The translations under genes and the position numbers were made by a program. Shown piece by piece: positions 27,767 to 36,983 of a stretch of 64,000 bases of DNA. Position 1 is the stretch's first letter, and every line of letters starts with the position of its first letter. Location: NCBI RefSeq assembly GCF_012932215.1, contig NZ_CP048788.1, forward strand, positions 620,001 to 684,000, in the 5' to 3' direction. The notes under the pieces were generated by a model that ran no database searches, was not told the origin of the DNA, and saw only the letters and a program-made list of their open reading frames with translations. This stretch comes from Roseobacter ponti (lineage in GTDB: Bacteria > Pseudomonadota > Alphaproteobacteria > Rhodobacterales > Rhodobacteraceae).

Positions 27767-29167
27767 TTAGAGGATTTCATCCTTCAGGTAGTAATAGGGA
27801 TACATCACCCGCTGACCTAAACGGCGGAATGGCGTTAAAATTCCGTGGCTTGGCAATGGTGACGAAAAGATCGGAAGGTCCACTTCGATCTTTTGTCCCG
27901 CCACGATCTGCGCCAGACGCCTGCCCGCCTGTGCGGAATACATCACGCCGTTGCCGCCATAACCCATTGCATAGTAAACAGTGCGATCAGGCTCAGGCTG
28001 AAAGACGCGCGGCATCATGTCGTGGCTGACATCAACCCAGCCCCACCACGAATAATCCAGGTCTATATCAGTCAGAACCGGGAACTTCCTGTGCAAACCT
28101 TTGCGCAGAAGCGCCAGATGCTTTGGGTTTTCTGCGTCTTTGCCTGTGATGGCGCTCCGACTGCCGATCTGGACCCGGTTGTCAGGCAGGAAACGGTAAT
28201 AGTGGCGCAGCGTTCTCGTGTCTGTCAGCGGCGATTTTGTCTGGAACCCGCATTCCACCATCTCCTCATCGGTCAGCGGGCGTGTGACGATGGAGTTCGA
28301 CAGGATTGGCATCAGCCTGTGCTTGGTCCGGTAGTGTAGCCCGCTCGGCGTATAGCCTGCAGTCGCCAGTGCCACCGCACGCGCGCGCACGGTGCCGCCG
28401 GGCGTGGTCAGGTGATGCACGCCATTCACAACTTTCCAGCCCATCACCGGGCTGGCTGTGTGGATCTTCGCACCGAGTTTACGTGCCAGCCGCACATAGC
28501 TGAATGCCAGCTTTGCCGCATGAATGCTGGTCCCGTCCGGTTCCCACATCGCACCACAGGCTTCCTGGTCTTTGACATAGCGCTCATGCACTTCTTCGCG
28601 GCTGAGCATTTTACTGCCGTACCCGAATGTGTCGTTGAGAAGCTGACACTCTTTTTCGAGCTTTGGCATGACCTTTTCCCGGTGTGCCAGATAGAAATGC
28701 CCGCCGGTCTGGGGCTCGCAGTCAATATCATCGGAGCCGATCAGATCGTTGAAGAGCTCAAATGCCTCGACAACTTCGTTGTGCATCTTTTTTGCGACAT
28801 CAACGCCCCAGCGCTGGATCCACTGTGACCGCTTTAGCCGCCCGGACGAAATCTGCGCCTGTCCGCCGTTGCGCGTAGAGCAGCCCCAGGCGACCGTGTT
28901 GGCCTCCAGAACAGTCGCCTTGATACCGTGGTTTCTGGCGAGGTGAATGGCCGTCGAGAGACCGGTATAGCCCGAGCCGATGACCACCACATCGACATCC
29001 ATATCCCCGGAGACAGGACCGTCATCTTCGGGCAGGGGACCGGCTGTCCCAATCCAGTAAGTCGGGGCATGGTCACGGTTGTGGCCTGGCCCGGCATCGA
29101 CAATCGGGTCATATCGGGGATCGTAGCTGGATTTGGGCCAATGCCTTGGACGAGTTTGGTCAGTCAT
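27767..29167 (-). CDS. FAD-dependent oxidoreductase, PuuB/OrdL-like (DAO family)
   Basis: A 466-residue flavoenzyme. The Rossmann motif VVVIGSGYTGLSTAIHLA starts near residue 60, after an N-terminal extension characteristic of gamma-glutamylputrescine oxidoreductase-like proteins (HAPTYWIGTAG). Later, WGWVDVSHDMMPRV and YAMGYGGNGVMYSAQAGR match the C-terminal FAD-binding end of the DAO fold. Oxidation of a secondary amine or gamma-glutamyl amine is likely. Flanked by the SnoaL-like gene 31 bases upstream and the cupin 23 bases downstream. Confidence 0.87.
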   Translation of the reverse strand: MTDQTRPRHWPKSSYDPRYDPIVDAGPGHNRDHAPTYWIGTAGPLPEDDGPVSGDMDVDVVVIGSGYTGLSTAIHLARNHGIKATVLEANTVAWGCSTRNGGQAQISSGRLKRSQWIQRWGVDVAKKMHNEVVEAFELFNDLIGSDDIDCEPQTGGHFYLAHREKVMPKLEKECQLLNDTFGYGSKMLSREEVHERYVKDQEACGAMWEPDGTSIHAAKLAFSYVRLARKLGAKIHTASPVMGWKVVNGVHHLTTPGGTVRARAVALATAGYTPSGLHYRTKHRLMPILSNSIVTRPLTDEEMVECGFQTKSPLTDTRTLRHYYRFLPDNRVQIGSRSAITGKDAENPKHLALLRKGLHRKFPVLTDIDLDYSWWGWVDVSHDMMPRVFQPEPDRTVYYAMGYGGNGVMYSAQAGRRLAQIVAGQKIEVDLPIFSSPLPSHGILTPFRRLGQRVMYPYYYLKDEIL

Positions 29168-29198
29168 GTCAGCCTCCGAAGCTATGTATGATAACAGC

Positions 29199-29585
29199 TT
29201 ACACCCGAAATGGGGGGCGGGATTTTCGCAGCGCTTGTTTTACGATGATTTTGCCGTCACGCAGCGTGAACAGATCAGCGCCCTGCGCTTCAGTTCGCAT
29301 GCCCTGCGCATCGGTTCCCGAGAACGTCCATTCAGACACGGCACGGTCGCCATGCACAAAATGGCTGTGGTGATCCCAGTGCGCATCTTTCATGCCCGCC
29401 CAGACTGCTGAGAACGCAGCGGCGATGGCTTTCGCACCCTCTATTTTTGAACCATAGGCCGCATCACCACCGACCGTATAAAAAACGCAATCATCCGCGA
29501 AACATTTCATGACCCCGTCAATGTCGTGGCGGTTAAAAGCGTCAAATGTATCTTCGAGGTCCTGTGAGGTCAGAGAAGTAGTCAT
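29199..29585 (-). CDS. SnoaL-like/NTF2-fold protein
   Basis: A 128-residue protein of the NTF2-like superfamily (LEDTFDAFNRHDIDGVMKCF then GADLFTLRDGKI), a fold used by small isomerases, hydrolases and ligand-binding proteins. ATG at 29585 is chosen over an upstream in-frame ATG at 29615 because a GGAG-type site precedes it and the family start fits. First gene of the operon with the FAD oxidoreductase and cupin; a shared substrate pathway is inferred. Confidence 0.78.
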   Translation of the reverse strand: MTTSLTSQDLEDTFDAFNRHDIDGVMKCFADDCVFYTVGGDAAYGSKIEGAKAIAAAFSAVWAGMKDAHWDHHSHFVHGDRAVSEWTFSGTDAQGMRTEAQGADLFTLRDGKIIVKQALRKSRPPFRV

Positions 29586-29615
29586 TCCGGAAGCTCCGAT
29601 GCGAATGAAGTGCAA

Positions 29616-30079
29616 GGTCGTCAGCCGCTGCTTTCAACGAATCGGTGTCATAACTGGCGCACCTGCATTGCCTGACCTGTTGCAGTCCATGCGGTCAAAA
29701 CCCGCAATCTCATAGGGCCAGAATTTTCCATAGCTAATGCCAGAATCACCATATGAAGAGATTTCAGACATTTAATTGATCCCTGCCATGTTCAACAAAA
29801 AGCAAAGCCATCCGGTCGGGGCTGTAAGACGCCGACACAGTATTGCCCGGAGATCGCTATAGCGATCACATCCGTACCAAATCTGTTTCCTCTTGCGTGG
29901 TACGCAGAGAAGGCAGACTTTTCGAAAATTCCACCGAAAGAGAGCTTCGTTCGCATTGTGCTCATCTGGTTGTCCGAAATGCTGCAAACTGCGCAAATAG
30001 CGGCCTTTGGGCAAGCTACAGGCTGGATTTGCTGCGGGTCGAATGGCAGCCGGGGGCAGATCCAGCCTTTTGGGCCGGT
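29616..30079. other. Gap upstream of the acyltransferase remnant
   Basis: No intact gene. The plus strand may hold badly decayed upstream parts of the acyltransferase (short hydrophobic stretches in changing frames near 29920-30020), but no family motif could be read. A full-length gene would need to begin inside the SnoaL gene, so the 5' end must be truncated. Confidence 0.4.
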
Positions 30080-31327
30080 TTCGCGTTCAGTGAACACACG
30101 CCCCATCCTTCGTTTTTCATTCTTTTCCCAGTGCTGGGCAGCGTATTGATCATCGGATTTGCGAACCCGAAATATCCTGCTGTCCGTCTGTTATCCGCCC
30201 GGCCACACGTCGGCGTCGGTTCGATTTCCTGCTCACTTTATCTTTGGCACTTTCCTGTATTTGCCTTTCTGCGGGTCTGGAATTTCGGGATCAATGATCC
30301 CTTTTTGATCTCGATCGGCATTGTACTCTCTTGTGTGCTTGCGGCGGTGACATGGAAATGGGTCAAACAACCTTTCCGAAACAAAACCCCATGCCAATCA
30401 GGCGGTTTGCCGTTCTGGCGATAATGCCGCGTGCCGCATTGCTGTTATTTGGCGTTGTGTCTTTCCACGCAGTGCTGACGCAGGCTATGACGCCGTTCCG
30501 TAGGAATTCATGGCCGGTTTCAAGGTTTTTGAACCTGCGGGCGGTGACGCCAGGCGCTGCATCGATCAGGATGGGTTTCTTGATGAAGCGACGTGGTGTC
30601 GGCCCGGTGCGGGTACGTCGGAGGTGTCTTTCATACTCATCGGAGACAGCCATGCTGAAGCCCTCGCGGCAACTGTAGATGCGGCCGCCCGACAGATCGG
30701 GGAAACCGGTCTGCTGGTCGCCAGATCCGGCTGCCCTTTGCTGTTTGGCCTTGAACCACACCGTGGTGAACCGCTGTCCGGCAATGTCCGGAATGCGGCG
30801 CCCGCATTCCTGAACTCGTCAGCGAAGCTGCAGTTACGAAGGTTATTATTGCTTCACGTAGGAACTAATACGTCTGCGGAGAGCCAGAACGAGACTGCGG
30901 GTACACGCAGAATATCCGGGTCACCGGAGGGGAACGGGCCAGCAGCAGATCCGAACGTATTGCTGCTCTGCGAACAGCGCTTGAGACGACCGCGGGTATG
31001 CACTCGGATGCTGGTGTTGAGGTTCATTTTGCGGCGCAGGTTCCGCACCAGTCGCACGATCCGAAACAGGTTTTTGACGAGTCTTTCGGCCGCGGCGAGG
31101 CCCTGATCTATAAAGCCGTTTCAGCTGAACAGCATAGTGCGGTTACAGGTGAGGTAGGTGGGCTTTTTGCAACTACAGCAGCAACCTATGAGGGCGTCAG
31201 CCTGCAAAATCCGGCTGACGTGCTTTGCGGGACCGGAGGCATCTGCGCCTTTGGAGATCCGTCTGCAAGCTGTTATTCGGATGTTGACCACCTTAGTATC
31301 GGTGCGGCCAGAGTGCTCAGTCTTTAG
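30080..31327 (+). pseudogene. OafA/YrhL-type acyltransferase with C-terminal SGNH domain, decayed
   Basis: The end of an O-acyltransferase-SGNH fusion can be followed across frames. The frame-2 segment (30107 on) gives HPSFFILFPVLGSVLI, SLYLWHFPVFAFLRVW and WKWVKQPFRN. Near 30390 it shifts to frame 1 (MPIRRFAVLAIMPRAALL), then by 30500 to frame 3, which holds the SGNH block FILIGDSHAEAL. Near 30812 it returns to frame 2 (ELVSEAAVTKVIIASRRN, stop TAA 30866). That frame continues to GEPER, LRTALETTAG and the final DVDHLSIGAARVL, ending 31327. Three frameshifts and a stop exclude function. Intact relatives acetylate lipopolysaccharide or other envelope glycans. Confidence 0.8.
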
Positions 31328-31646
31328 GCGCTGAATATCCTGAATGATTTCAACACAGCCTGGTGCTCGCAAAACTGTCGAGCTGTTCGGATGTATTAAA
31401 AATGACGGATACGAAATTTTTTCCGGCAAACCGGCCCTTCGCCATTCCTGACAGAGGTCCGGATGTGTTGAAAAGCCATTGATTAAGGCCAGCGAAAGGC
31501 GCTTCTCTCGGGTGTGCAGATTGTGCGTGATCAAACAGAAAAGTCCGGAAGATTTTTTTGCGGTTTGCTTTCAACAACGTCGCAGGCACTGTGGTACCGT
31601 CGAAAACATGCACTTGAGGGCCATTACCCGGTTTGGAATCTCCAGA

Positions 31647-32468
31647 ATGATAAATTTAAACATAGCTCTCTTCAGCGCCGGTCTTTCATTATTGTGCTTC
31701 GAAGCCGTAGCTGCTCCTTGCATCACGCAAAAAAACCAGTTTCAGGGCTACGTTCGTGCCTTCGCAGCAGAAGCACAGGGTAGTGGAATAAAGCAGCGCG
31801 GACTGCAGGCATTGTCCTCGACGGAACTGTCGGGAATTACATGGCGCTTTGAGTCGAATCCGCGCAGCCAGACCGGGACATTACAAAGCGATCCTGCCGC
31901 ATTTCTTGCAAAGCGTAGTGGTTCCGGTGCTGACGCCTTCATTAACGCGACGCGCAACATCGTGAGGCAGAATGAGCGCGCCTTTTCAGCTCTGGAGCGG
32001 CAATATGGGGTGCCTGGATCAGTGCTGGCGACGATTTGGGGCCTCGAGACCAGCTGGGGCGGCTATCTCGGAGGCACGCCAATCGTTTCGGGCGCGGTTA
32101 CCCTGGCGTCATATTGCCGACGGCATCCGCGGTTTGAGGCCCACGCGCTGGCGGCACTCGAACTCGTGGACCGCGGAGTAATAGGCGTTTCGACCAAAGG
32201 CGGCCCCTCTGGCGAGCTTGGACACATGCAGTTTCTGGCGGGCAACTGGGTGAAATTCGGCGTCGATGCAAACGGCGACGGACGCGCTGATCCTTACAAC
32301 CCGATTGACGCACTGGCGACAGCGGCAAATATGCTGAACTCGAACGGATGGAGAGCAGGCGAGCCGTTTGGTGAGGGCTCCGGAAACTTTGGGGTGCTGT
32401 CGGTTTGGAACGACAGCGGGAACTACCAGAGAGCCATAGCATATGCTGCTGAGCGGGTGCGGAAATAG
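31647..32468 (+). CDS. MltB-family lytic murein transglycosylase
   Basis: Periplasmic enzyme that cleaves peptidoglycan between MurNAc and GlcNAc with formation of 1,6-anhydroMurNAc. The 273-residue protein has a signal peptide, the catalytic Glu in WGLETSWGGY (Glu134) and the later GELGHMQFLAGNWVKFGVD and NPIDALATAANML stretches typical of SLT_2/MltB proteins. ATG at 31647 gives a clean signal peptide; an in-frame ATG at 31608 is possible. It lacks the C-terminal peptidoglycan-binding domain of larger relatives. It is 399 bases upstream of the TpsB-like gene on the same strand. Confidence 0.87.
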   Translation: MINLNIALFSAGLSLLCFEAVAAPCITQKNQFQGYVRAFAAEAQGSGIKQRGLQALSSTELSGITWRFESNPRSQTGTLQSDPAAFLAKRSGSGADAFINATRNIVRQNERAFSALERQYGVPGSVLATIWGLETSWGGYLGGTPIVSGAVTLASYCRRHPRFEAHALAALELVDRGVIGVSTKGGPSGELGHMQFLAGNWVKFGVDANGDGRADPYNPIDALATAANMLNSNGWRAGEPFGEGSGNFGVLSVWNDSGNYQRAIAYAAERVRK

Positions 32469-32867
32469 CCTGAGCGCAGACCAGTTTTTTTCCTGCTTCT
32501 GTGGCTCTGAGCGGTTGATGGCTGCAGTTCAAGGGGATGACAGCTCGTGGTGAAATCAGGTCTTGCGCGCTGACGCATTATCAACCGTTCAGTGCGGAAC
32601 CCGGTCGGATACTGAAGTGGCGGAAGTTAACTCTTATTGGAAGTGAACCGTCTGAAAATGAAACGGCATCGCAGCAAAAATTCCTGGAATGCTTTACTGC
32701 GGACGTTATTCTGTGCGGAAGTTCGCCGGGACAGTAATCCTACTTGTGGGGCTTTCGAACGTGCCATTACCGCAACATTCTTTAAAAAGCCACGTCCGTG
32801 GTCCGCTGCATTCTTTACCTGCAGGCCTCAGTCATAGCGTGCTGACTTAAACCTGAGGATGTAATTC
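32469..32867. other. Intergenic region before the TpsB-like gene
   Basis: About 400 bases without a credible gene. It presumably contains the promoter of the TpsB-like cassette, but no clear -35/-10 pair or hairpin was identified. Confidence 0.4.
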
Positions 32868-34421
32868 GTGCAGACCTGTCACCATCGAATTTCGAGAACC
32901 ACCTGTGCGATCGCATGTCTCGTCACAGCGTTACTCTTGGCAACTGGCAGTGTCACGGATGCCCGGGCACAATCGCAAACCTTTGAACTGCAGGGCGCTG
33001 GCGCGTATAATGCAGAAGAAATCCTGAGCTTTGCAGCACAACTTGAGCTGACGCGAACCGGTACCGTCACGGCAAGTGGTATCGCGCGGACGATCGAGAC
33101 TCTGTACCGTGAAGACGGTTATTTCCTCGCAGAAGCCAGCGTTGGTCGGGACGGAAAGACTATTTTCATAGACGAAGGCGAAATAGGTTCGGTATCGATA
33201 GAAGGGGTGGACCAGAAGACCTTTGACCTCATCAGCGGCTACTTTCGCCCCGTTGTCGGAAAGCAGGGCGTGACACTGGCAGAATTTGAGCGCGCTGTAA
33301 TGCTGACGGAAGATATACAGTCTGTCACCGCATCTGCTGAAATCTACTATCCGGATGGCCAGGATGGCGCGCATGTCCGGGTGGTGGCTGAACAACAGGA
33401 TACAGCTTCGGGATACGTGACACTGGACAATCCTGCCCGTGAGTTCGGAGATGCCGTGAGACTGACGTTCAGTCAGGAATTTATCAGCCTGCTGGCACCC
33501 GGAGACCTGTTTCGGTTTGAGTTGTCGGGTACAGCGGCCTTCGATGGCGACGAAAACGATCTTTACGGCTCGGTAATCTATCGTGCACCGGTCGGCTATG
33601 CCGGGACGTATGGCGAAATCTATCTGGGGAATGCGGTCGGCGATCGCGATGCAACAGGAAACCTTCGTCAGACTGATCTGGATGGCGACACTGTGATCCT
33701 CGCGATTGGCCACCCGTTTGTGCGCAGCATCGACACCTATGGGTATGGATTGCTGGAAGTGCGCCGGTCGAGCTCTGACAGCGACGTTGACGGTATCCCC
33801 ACCGACTTTGAAAGTACCGTAAATGTTATCGGTGCATCGTGGATTTACGGGCGTGCGTTGCAGACCGGCGGGGCATTTGAATATGCGACAAACCTTGCGT
33901 TTGGATCGCGCACCAGTGGTGCGGACGGTTTTGATGACGGCGACGAGGACTTCTGGCATCTGCGCGCGGGCGCCGGATACGAGCAACCGGTAAGGTGGTT
34001 CGGAGAGAATTCCAGTTTTCGCACAGAGATATGGGGGCAGTATACGACCAGTCGGCTGCCCGGCATCGAAGAGTTCTATCTCGGCGGCATTGATGAGGAA
34101 CGTGGCTATACCTTTGCAGAAGTTCAGGGTGATTCCGGCGTCTCAGCAGTTTTTCAGGCAGGACGCGATTTCTTTCCGCAGTCAAACACGGTGAGGCGCT
34201 ACAGGCCGTTTGGCTTTGTCGATGTCGGATATGTCGATAACAACGACCCATCAGCCGAAGAGACAGACAACGAGTTTCTTTCCTCTGTGGGTCTCGGTGT
34301 CGATCTGGAATTCGAAAACAGGTTTTTTGCTCAAGCATACGTAGCCGTGCCAACGACTTCAGGCCCCGAAACAGATTCCGGCGATCCCGCCTTCTATCTC
34401 GCTCTTTCCAAAAGCTGGTGA
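32868..34421 (+). CDS. TpsB-like outer-membrane transporter (ShlB/FhaC type)
   Basis: Outer-membrane protein of 517 residues. A signal peptide ending at ARAQ is followed by a POTRA-like region (about 40-115, with LYREDGYFLAEASV) and a second periplasmic segment. A 16-strand-type beta barrel follows. The conserved TpsB motif near the end is readable as FYLGGIDEERGYTFAEVQGDSG, and the chain ends in an aromatic residue (SKSW), as outer-membrane barrels do. TpsB proteins secrete a TpsA partner through the barrel. GTG at 32868 is used, preceded by GAGG at a spacing of 8. The next gene starts 4 bases after the stop. Confidence 0.85.
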   Translation: MQTCHHRISRTTCAIACLVTALLLATGSVTDARAQSQTFELQGAGAYNAEEILSFAAQLELTRTGTVTASGIARTIETLYREDGYFLAEASVGRDGKTIFIDEGEIGSVSIEGVDQKTFDLISGYFRPVVGKQGVTLAEFERAVMLTEDIQSVTASAEIYYPDGQDGAHVRVVAEQQDTASGYVTLDNPAREFGDAVRLTFSQEFISLLAPGDLFRFELSGTAAFDGDENDLYGSVIYRAPVGYAGTYGEIYLGNAVGDRDATGNLRQTDLDGDTVILAIGHPFVRSIDTYGYGLLEVRRSSSDSDVDGIPTDFESTVNVIGASWIYGRALQTGGAFEYATNLAFGSRTSGADGFDDGDEDFWHLRAGAGYEQPVRWFGENSSFRTEIWGQYTTSRLPGIEEFYLGGIDEERGYTFAEVQGDSGVSAVFQAGRDFFPQSNTVRRYRPFGFVDVGYVDNNDPSAEETDNEFLSSVGLGVDLEFENRFFAQAYVAVPTTSGPETDSGDPAFYLALSKSW

Positions 34422-34425
34422 TCTT

Positions 34426-35511
34426 ATGAAGCGCTTTGCAGGTGCCGTAACAATCTCAATTTTATTAGCTGCCCCAGCAGGACATGTTTCGGCCAGTGGA
34501 AACCATTACGGATGGTGCAACGGCGCTGGCAACCCGCATCGCGGATCCGGCTGTGGTGGTGGAGGAGCCACGACACAGCCCGGTCAGCTGCCCTCGAATG
34601 TGCCGACATCAACTCAAAAACCGGCGACAGGCACCGCTGTTCCGCAGACACCAGGGGGGCTGCCAACGCAGGTTATCGTGATCACGCCTCAGCCAGGTCA
34701 GACGATCACCGGCACCGGTCCCGTCACACCGGTCGTGGGTCAGCCAGGACCGACAATAACAGGAACCGGAAAGCCGACGATTGTGCTGAACCCGTTGCCG
34801 CCACAGGTGCTCACTGGTGTATCGCCTGGTGCAACTGTCACCACGCAGCCAACGCCGTCTTTTACCGGTATTGGCCTGCCGACTGTAACGATCAAACCAA
34901 ACCCCGTGCAGACATTTACCGGCTACGGCAATGTCCCGGCCACAATCATAGTTCAGCCTGTTGCCCAACCCGGTTTTACAGGGACCGGAGCAGTGCCATT
35001 TCCGGTTCCACAACAGATACCGCAGAAAATTCCAACGGCCGTACCGTCGAAAATTCCACAGGGTACTCCCTACCTGATACCTTCGCTCAAACCGAGTCAG
35101 ATCCCTACGAAAACTCCTGTCGCTGTCCCGACCAGTGTGCCCCAGGCCACCCCGGTATTGGTGCCACGTCCAATACCGCGTCCCAATGCTCTCAAACCTG
35201 TTGCAACGAAAACGCCCACCTCCCACAAACCTGTCTCAACCGGGACCGCTTTGGCCAATCAGCATATTACGCGCGTTCCAGGTCGCCAGGAGCAGCACAA
35301 TTTGCCTGAATTCGACGCGGCGGACGGCGGAAAGCCATGGCATTGCGTGGCAAGCGGCCACGGCCAGCGAAAGACACTCGCTGACCGCCGCGTATCCGTA
35401 ACCGGAACTTTGCGCCATGTCGGTTCTATTGACGTGCTGGGGCGGGACCTTCCGGCGCTTCACCCTCAGCATGCCGGTTGCATCATTTCGATCAGACGAA
35501 GAGCAAACTGA
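34426..35511 (+). CDS. Secreted proline-rich repeat protein, putative partner of the TpsB-like transporter
   Basis: A 361-residue protein with a Sec signal peptide ending near VSASG and a Gly/Cys-rich N-terminus (residues 26-47). An imperfect 17- to 18-residue repeat then carries TGxG motifs at about residues 95, 112, 130 (TGVS), 147, 165 and 185. Residues 190-262 form a second, proline-spaced repeat (IPxxTP and VPxxVP patterns). The C-terminal 60 residues are non-repetitive with two cysteines (PWHCVASG, AGCIISI). There is no TPS secretion domain or haemagglutinin repeat, so it is not a classical TpsA. Tight spacing to the TpsB-like gene strongly implies joint function. Confidence 0.75.
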   Translation: MKRFAGAVTISILLAAPAGHVSASGNHYGWCNGAGNPHRGSGCGGGGATTQPGQLPSNVPTSTQKPATGTAVPQTPGGLPTQVIVITPQPGQTITGTGPVTPVVGQPGPTITGTGKPTIVLNPLPPQVLTGVSPGATVTTQPTPSFTGIGLPTVTIKPNPVQTFTGYGNVPATIIVQPVAQPGFTGTGAVPFPVPQQIPQKIPTAVPSKIPQGTPYLIPSLKPSQIPTKTPVAVPTSVPQATPVLVPRPIPRPNALKPVATKTPTSHKPVSTGTALANQHITRVPGRQEQHNLPEFDAADGGKPWHCVASGHGQRKTLADRRVSVTGTLRHVGSIDVLGRDLPALHPQHAGCIISIRRRAN

Positions 35512-36091
35512 GGTGTCGCCCGAGACATTGACCTTCTGACAGATGGAAATGATGTCTTTGCCGGAATCTGGCGCAACAGGAGAAGGCCAACAGGCTTCCA
35601 GCGCGCCGATATGATCAGTCGTTTCGGCTTACCCCTGCCGTAATCGCAGTCTTCTCCCCGGTGCGGGTGGCTCAGTATCGTAAGCGGCAGAGGGTTTCTT
35701 CACTGAAACACGCGGCGCGTCCTGGAAGCCGTTTAAATCAACACCAGAACTTTCGGGCAGCGGCTGTTACCGCTTTCAGTGTGCCTGCGGAATGTCCGGC
35801 AATGCGCTGATCGCGTTATTCGCCCCGTCCGCATTCCGGCGATCCGTTATCGCGCCACATTACGGGCAGGTCCTGTGTGTCCGCGCAGCGCAGCGAGGCC
35901 GATTTTCTGTCAGATCTTTACCCCGGACAAATCGGTCCGGCCGGACGAGGTCCCAAGGGCCAGTACTACTTTGGTCAGTTATGGCAGTCTCTCGATCACG
36001 TCAATAATCATCAACTGGGCTATACGGATCAGATGTATAGTTTATAACTGTTAACGGTGAAAAAATTGAAATGAGCCCACTGGAGAAAATA
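35512..36091. other. 580-base stretch without recognised gene
   Basis: Short open frames show no family pattern. The AT-rich part at about 36030-36065 (TATAGTTTATAACTG) is a plausible promoter for the lipoprotein gene. No terminator was identified after the proline-rich gene. Confidence 0.4.
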
Positions 36092-36391
36092 ATGGTAAGA
36101 CTATCAATTGCAGCAACACTTGGCGCGGTCACGGCACTTGCAGGCTGTGTCGAAGACACCGGAAGTGTTGCGACAACAACGGCTCCGACGACGGCTGAAC
36201 AGGCCTGCCTGCGCGATGTAACGGCGACTACCAACAATCCTGATGTCGTACTTCTTGGCTCGGAGTTCTCCGAAGCGGGAACGCTTGTGCGTGTCGGTGT
36301 GGGTCCTGGTCGCGCACCCTGGCAGTGCATCGCTTACAGTAACGGCTCCACGGCGGGGATTGAGTCCCTCACAGACGAAGGCGCGCTTTGA
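36092..36391 (+). CDS. Small lipoprotein, uncharacterised
   Basis: A 99-residue predicted lipoprotein with lipobox LAGC (Cys19). After a Thr-rich linker it has a conserved-looking domain with two cysteines: ACLRDVTATTNN and APWQCIAYSNG, ending ESLTDEGAL. ATG at 36092 is preferred over 36071 because GGAG lies six bases before it and the signal peptide is then standard. The PWxC motif resembles that in the C-terminus of the proline-rich protein upstream. Function unknown. Confidence 0.75.
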   Translation: MVRLSIAATLGAVTALAGCVEDTGSVATTTAPTTAEQACLRDVTATTNNPDVVLLGSEFSEAGTLVRVGVGPGRAPWQCIAYSNGSTAGIESLTDEGAL

Positions 36392-36665
36392 GACGCGGCT
36401 GAAGGAAAATTTCCGGGTTTAGCTCTCAACCCTGTCTGGTCGCAGTGATTGGTCGATCAAGAAGGGCCTGCAGCCGGGTCAGACAGGCGCAGAACCTGCT
36501 TACCGAAGGGTTTCTCGCGTCTGCCGGGCTGCCCGGACACCTCCGGTCTGGCGAGGCGTATGACAGTGTGCAGTCGTGGATTTTTCTTTTCACCCCGCCT
36601 GTTGCTACGTCGCACGCGCACAATCCGGCGCAACAGTTATCAACATTTAAGGAAGGTAATATGAC

Positions 36666-36983
36666 ATGGGTAAAGCACTGATCGGAATAGTCTGTCTGGT
36701 TCTGGGCCTCGTTCTTGGCACAGTCTTTGGCGGCGCGGTTGTCGGCGGCAGCGCGGCGGGCATCGGGATCGCAACGGGGCTTGGGGCAGGCATCTGCTCA
36801 ACCGTTCGGGCGGCTCAGGAGGAAGGCATCATGACGGCTGAGCAGGTTGATCAGGTCCTCAACAGGGCTGCTGCTGACCTCGCTGCGGCCTCTGGCGCCG
36901 ATGCACCTGAAAGCGTCGTCGGCAGCGCCGGAGAATGTGATGCCGTGCTGGAGCGGCTGCGTACTGCTGCTCAGGAAAGCTGA
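36666..36983 (+). CDS. Small glycine-rich membrane protein
   Basis: A 105-residue protein. Residues 4-45 are hydrophobic and rich in Gly (GLVLGTVFGGAVVGGSAAGIG), like glycine-zipper segments. The C-terminal half is acidic and helical with two cysteines overall (Cys43 region and Cys90 region). An AAGGAAGG site lies ten bases before the ATG. No family could be named. It is the last plus-strand gene of the TpsB neighbourhood. Confidence 0.6.
   Translation: MGKALIGIVCLVLGLVLGTVFGGAVVGGSAAGIGIATGLGAGICSTVRAAQEEGIMTAEQVDQVLNRAAADLAAASGADAPESVVGSAGECDAVLERLRTAAQES

Noticed and set aside
32931-33986. 351-codon minus-strand open frame antisense to the TpsB-like gene
   Set aside because: Same-strand product of the real gene has signal peptide, POTRA and barrel motifs; the mirror has none.
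34700-34990. Possible tandem DNA repeat or CRISPR-like array in the proline-rich gene
   Set aside because: The 51-54-base periodicity reflects protein repeats with divergent codons; there are no identical repeats or spacers.
34512-35309. 265-codon plus-strand frame overlapping the proline-rich gene in another frame
   Set aside because: Arises from the repetitive composition of the real gene; it lacks a start context, signal peptide and domain.
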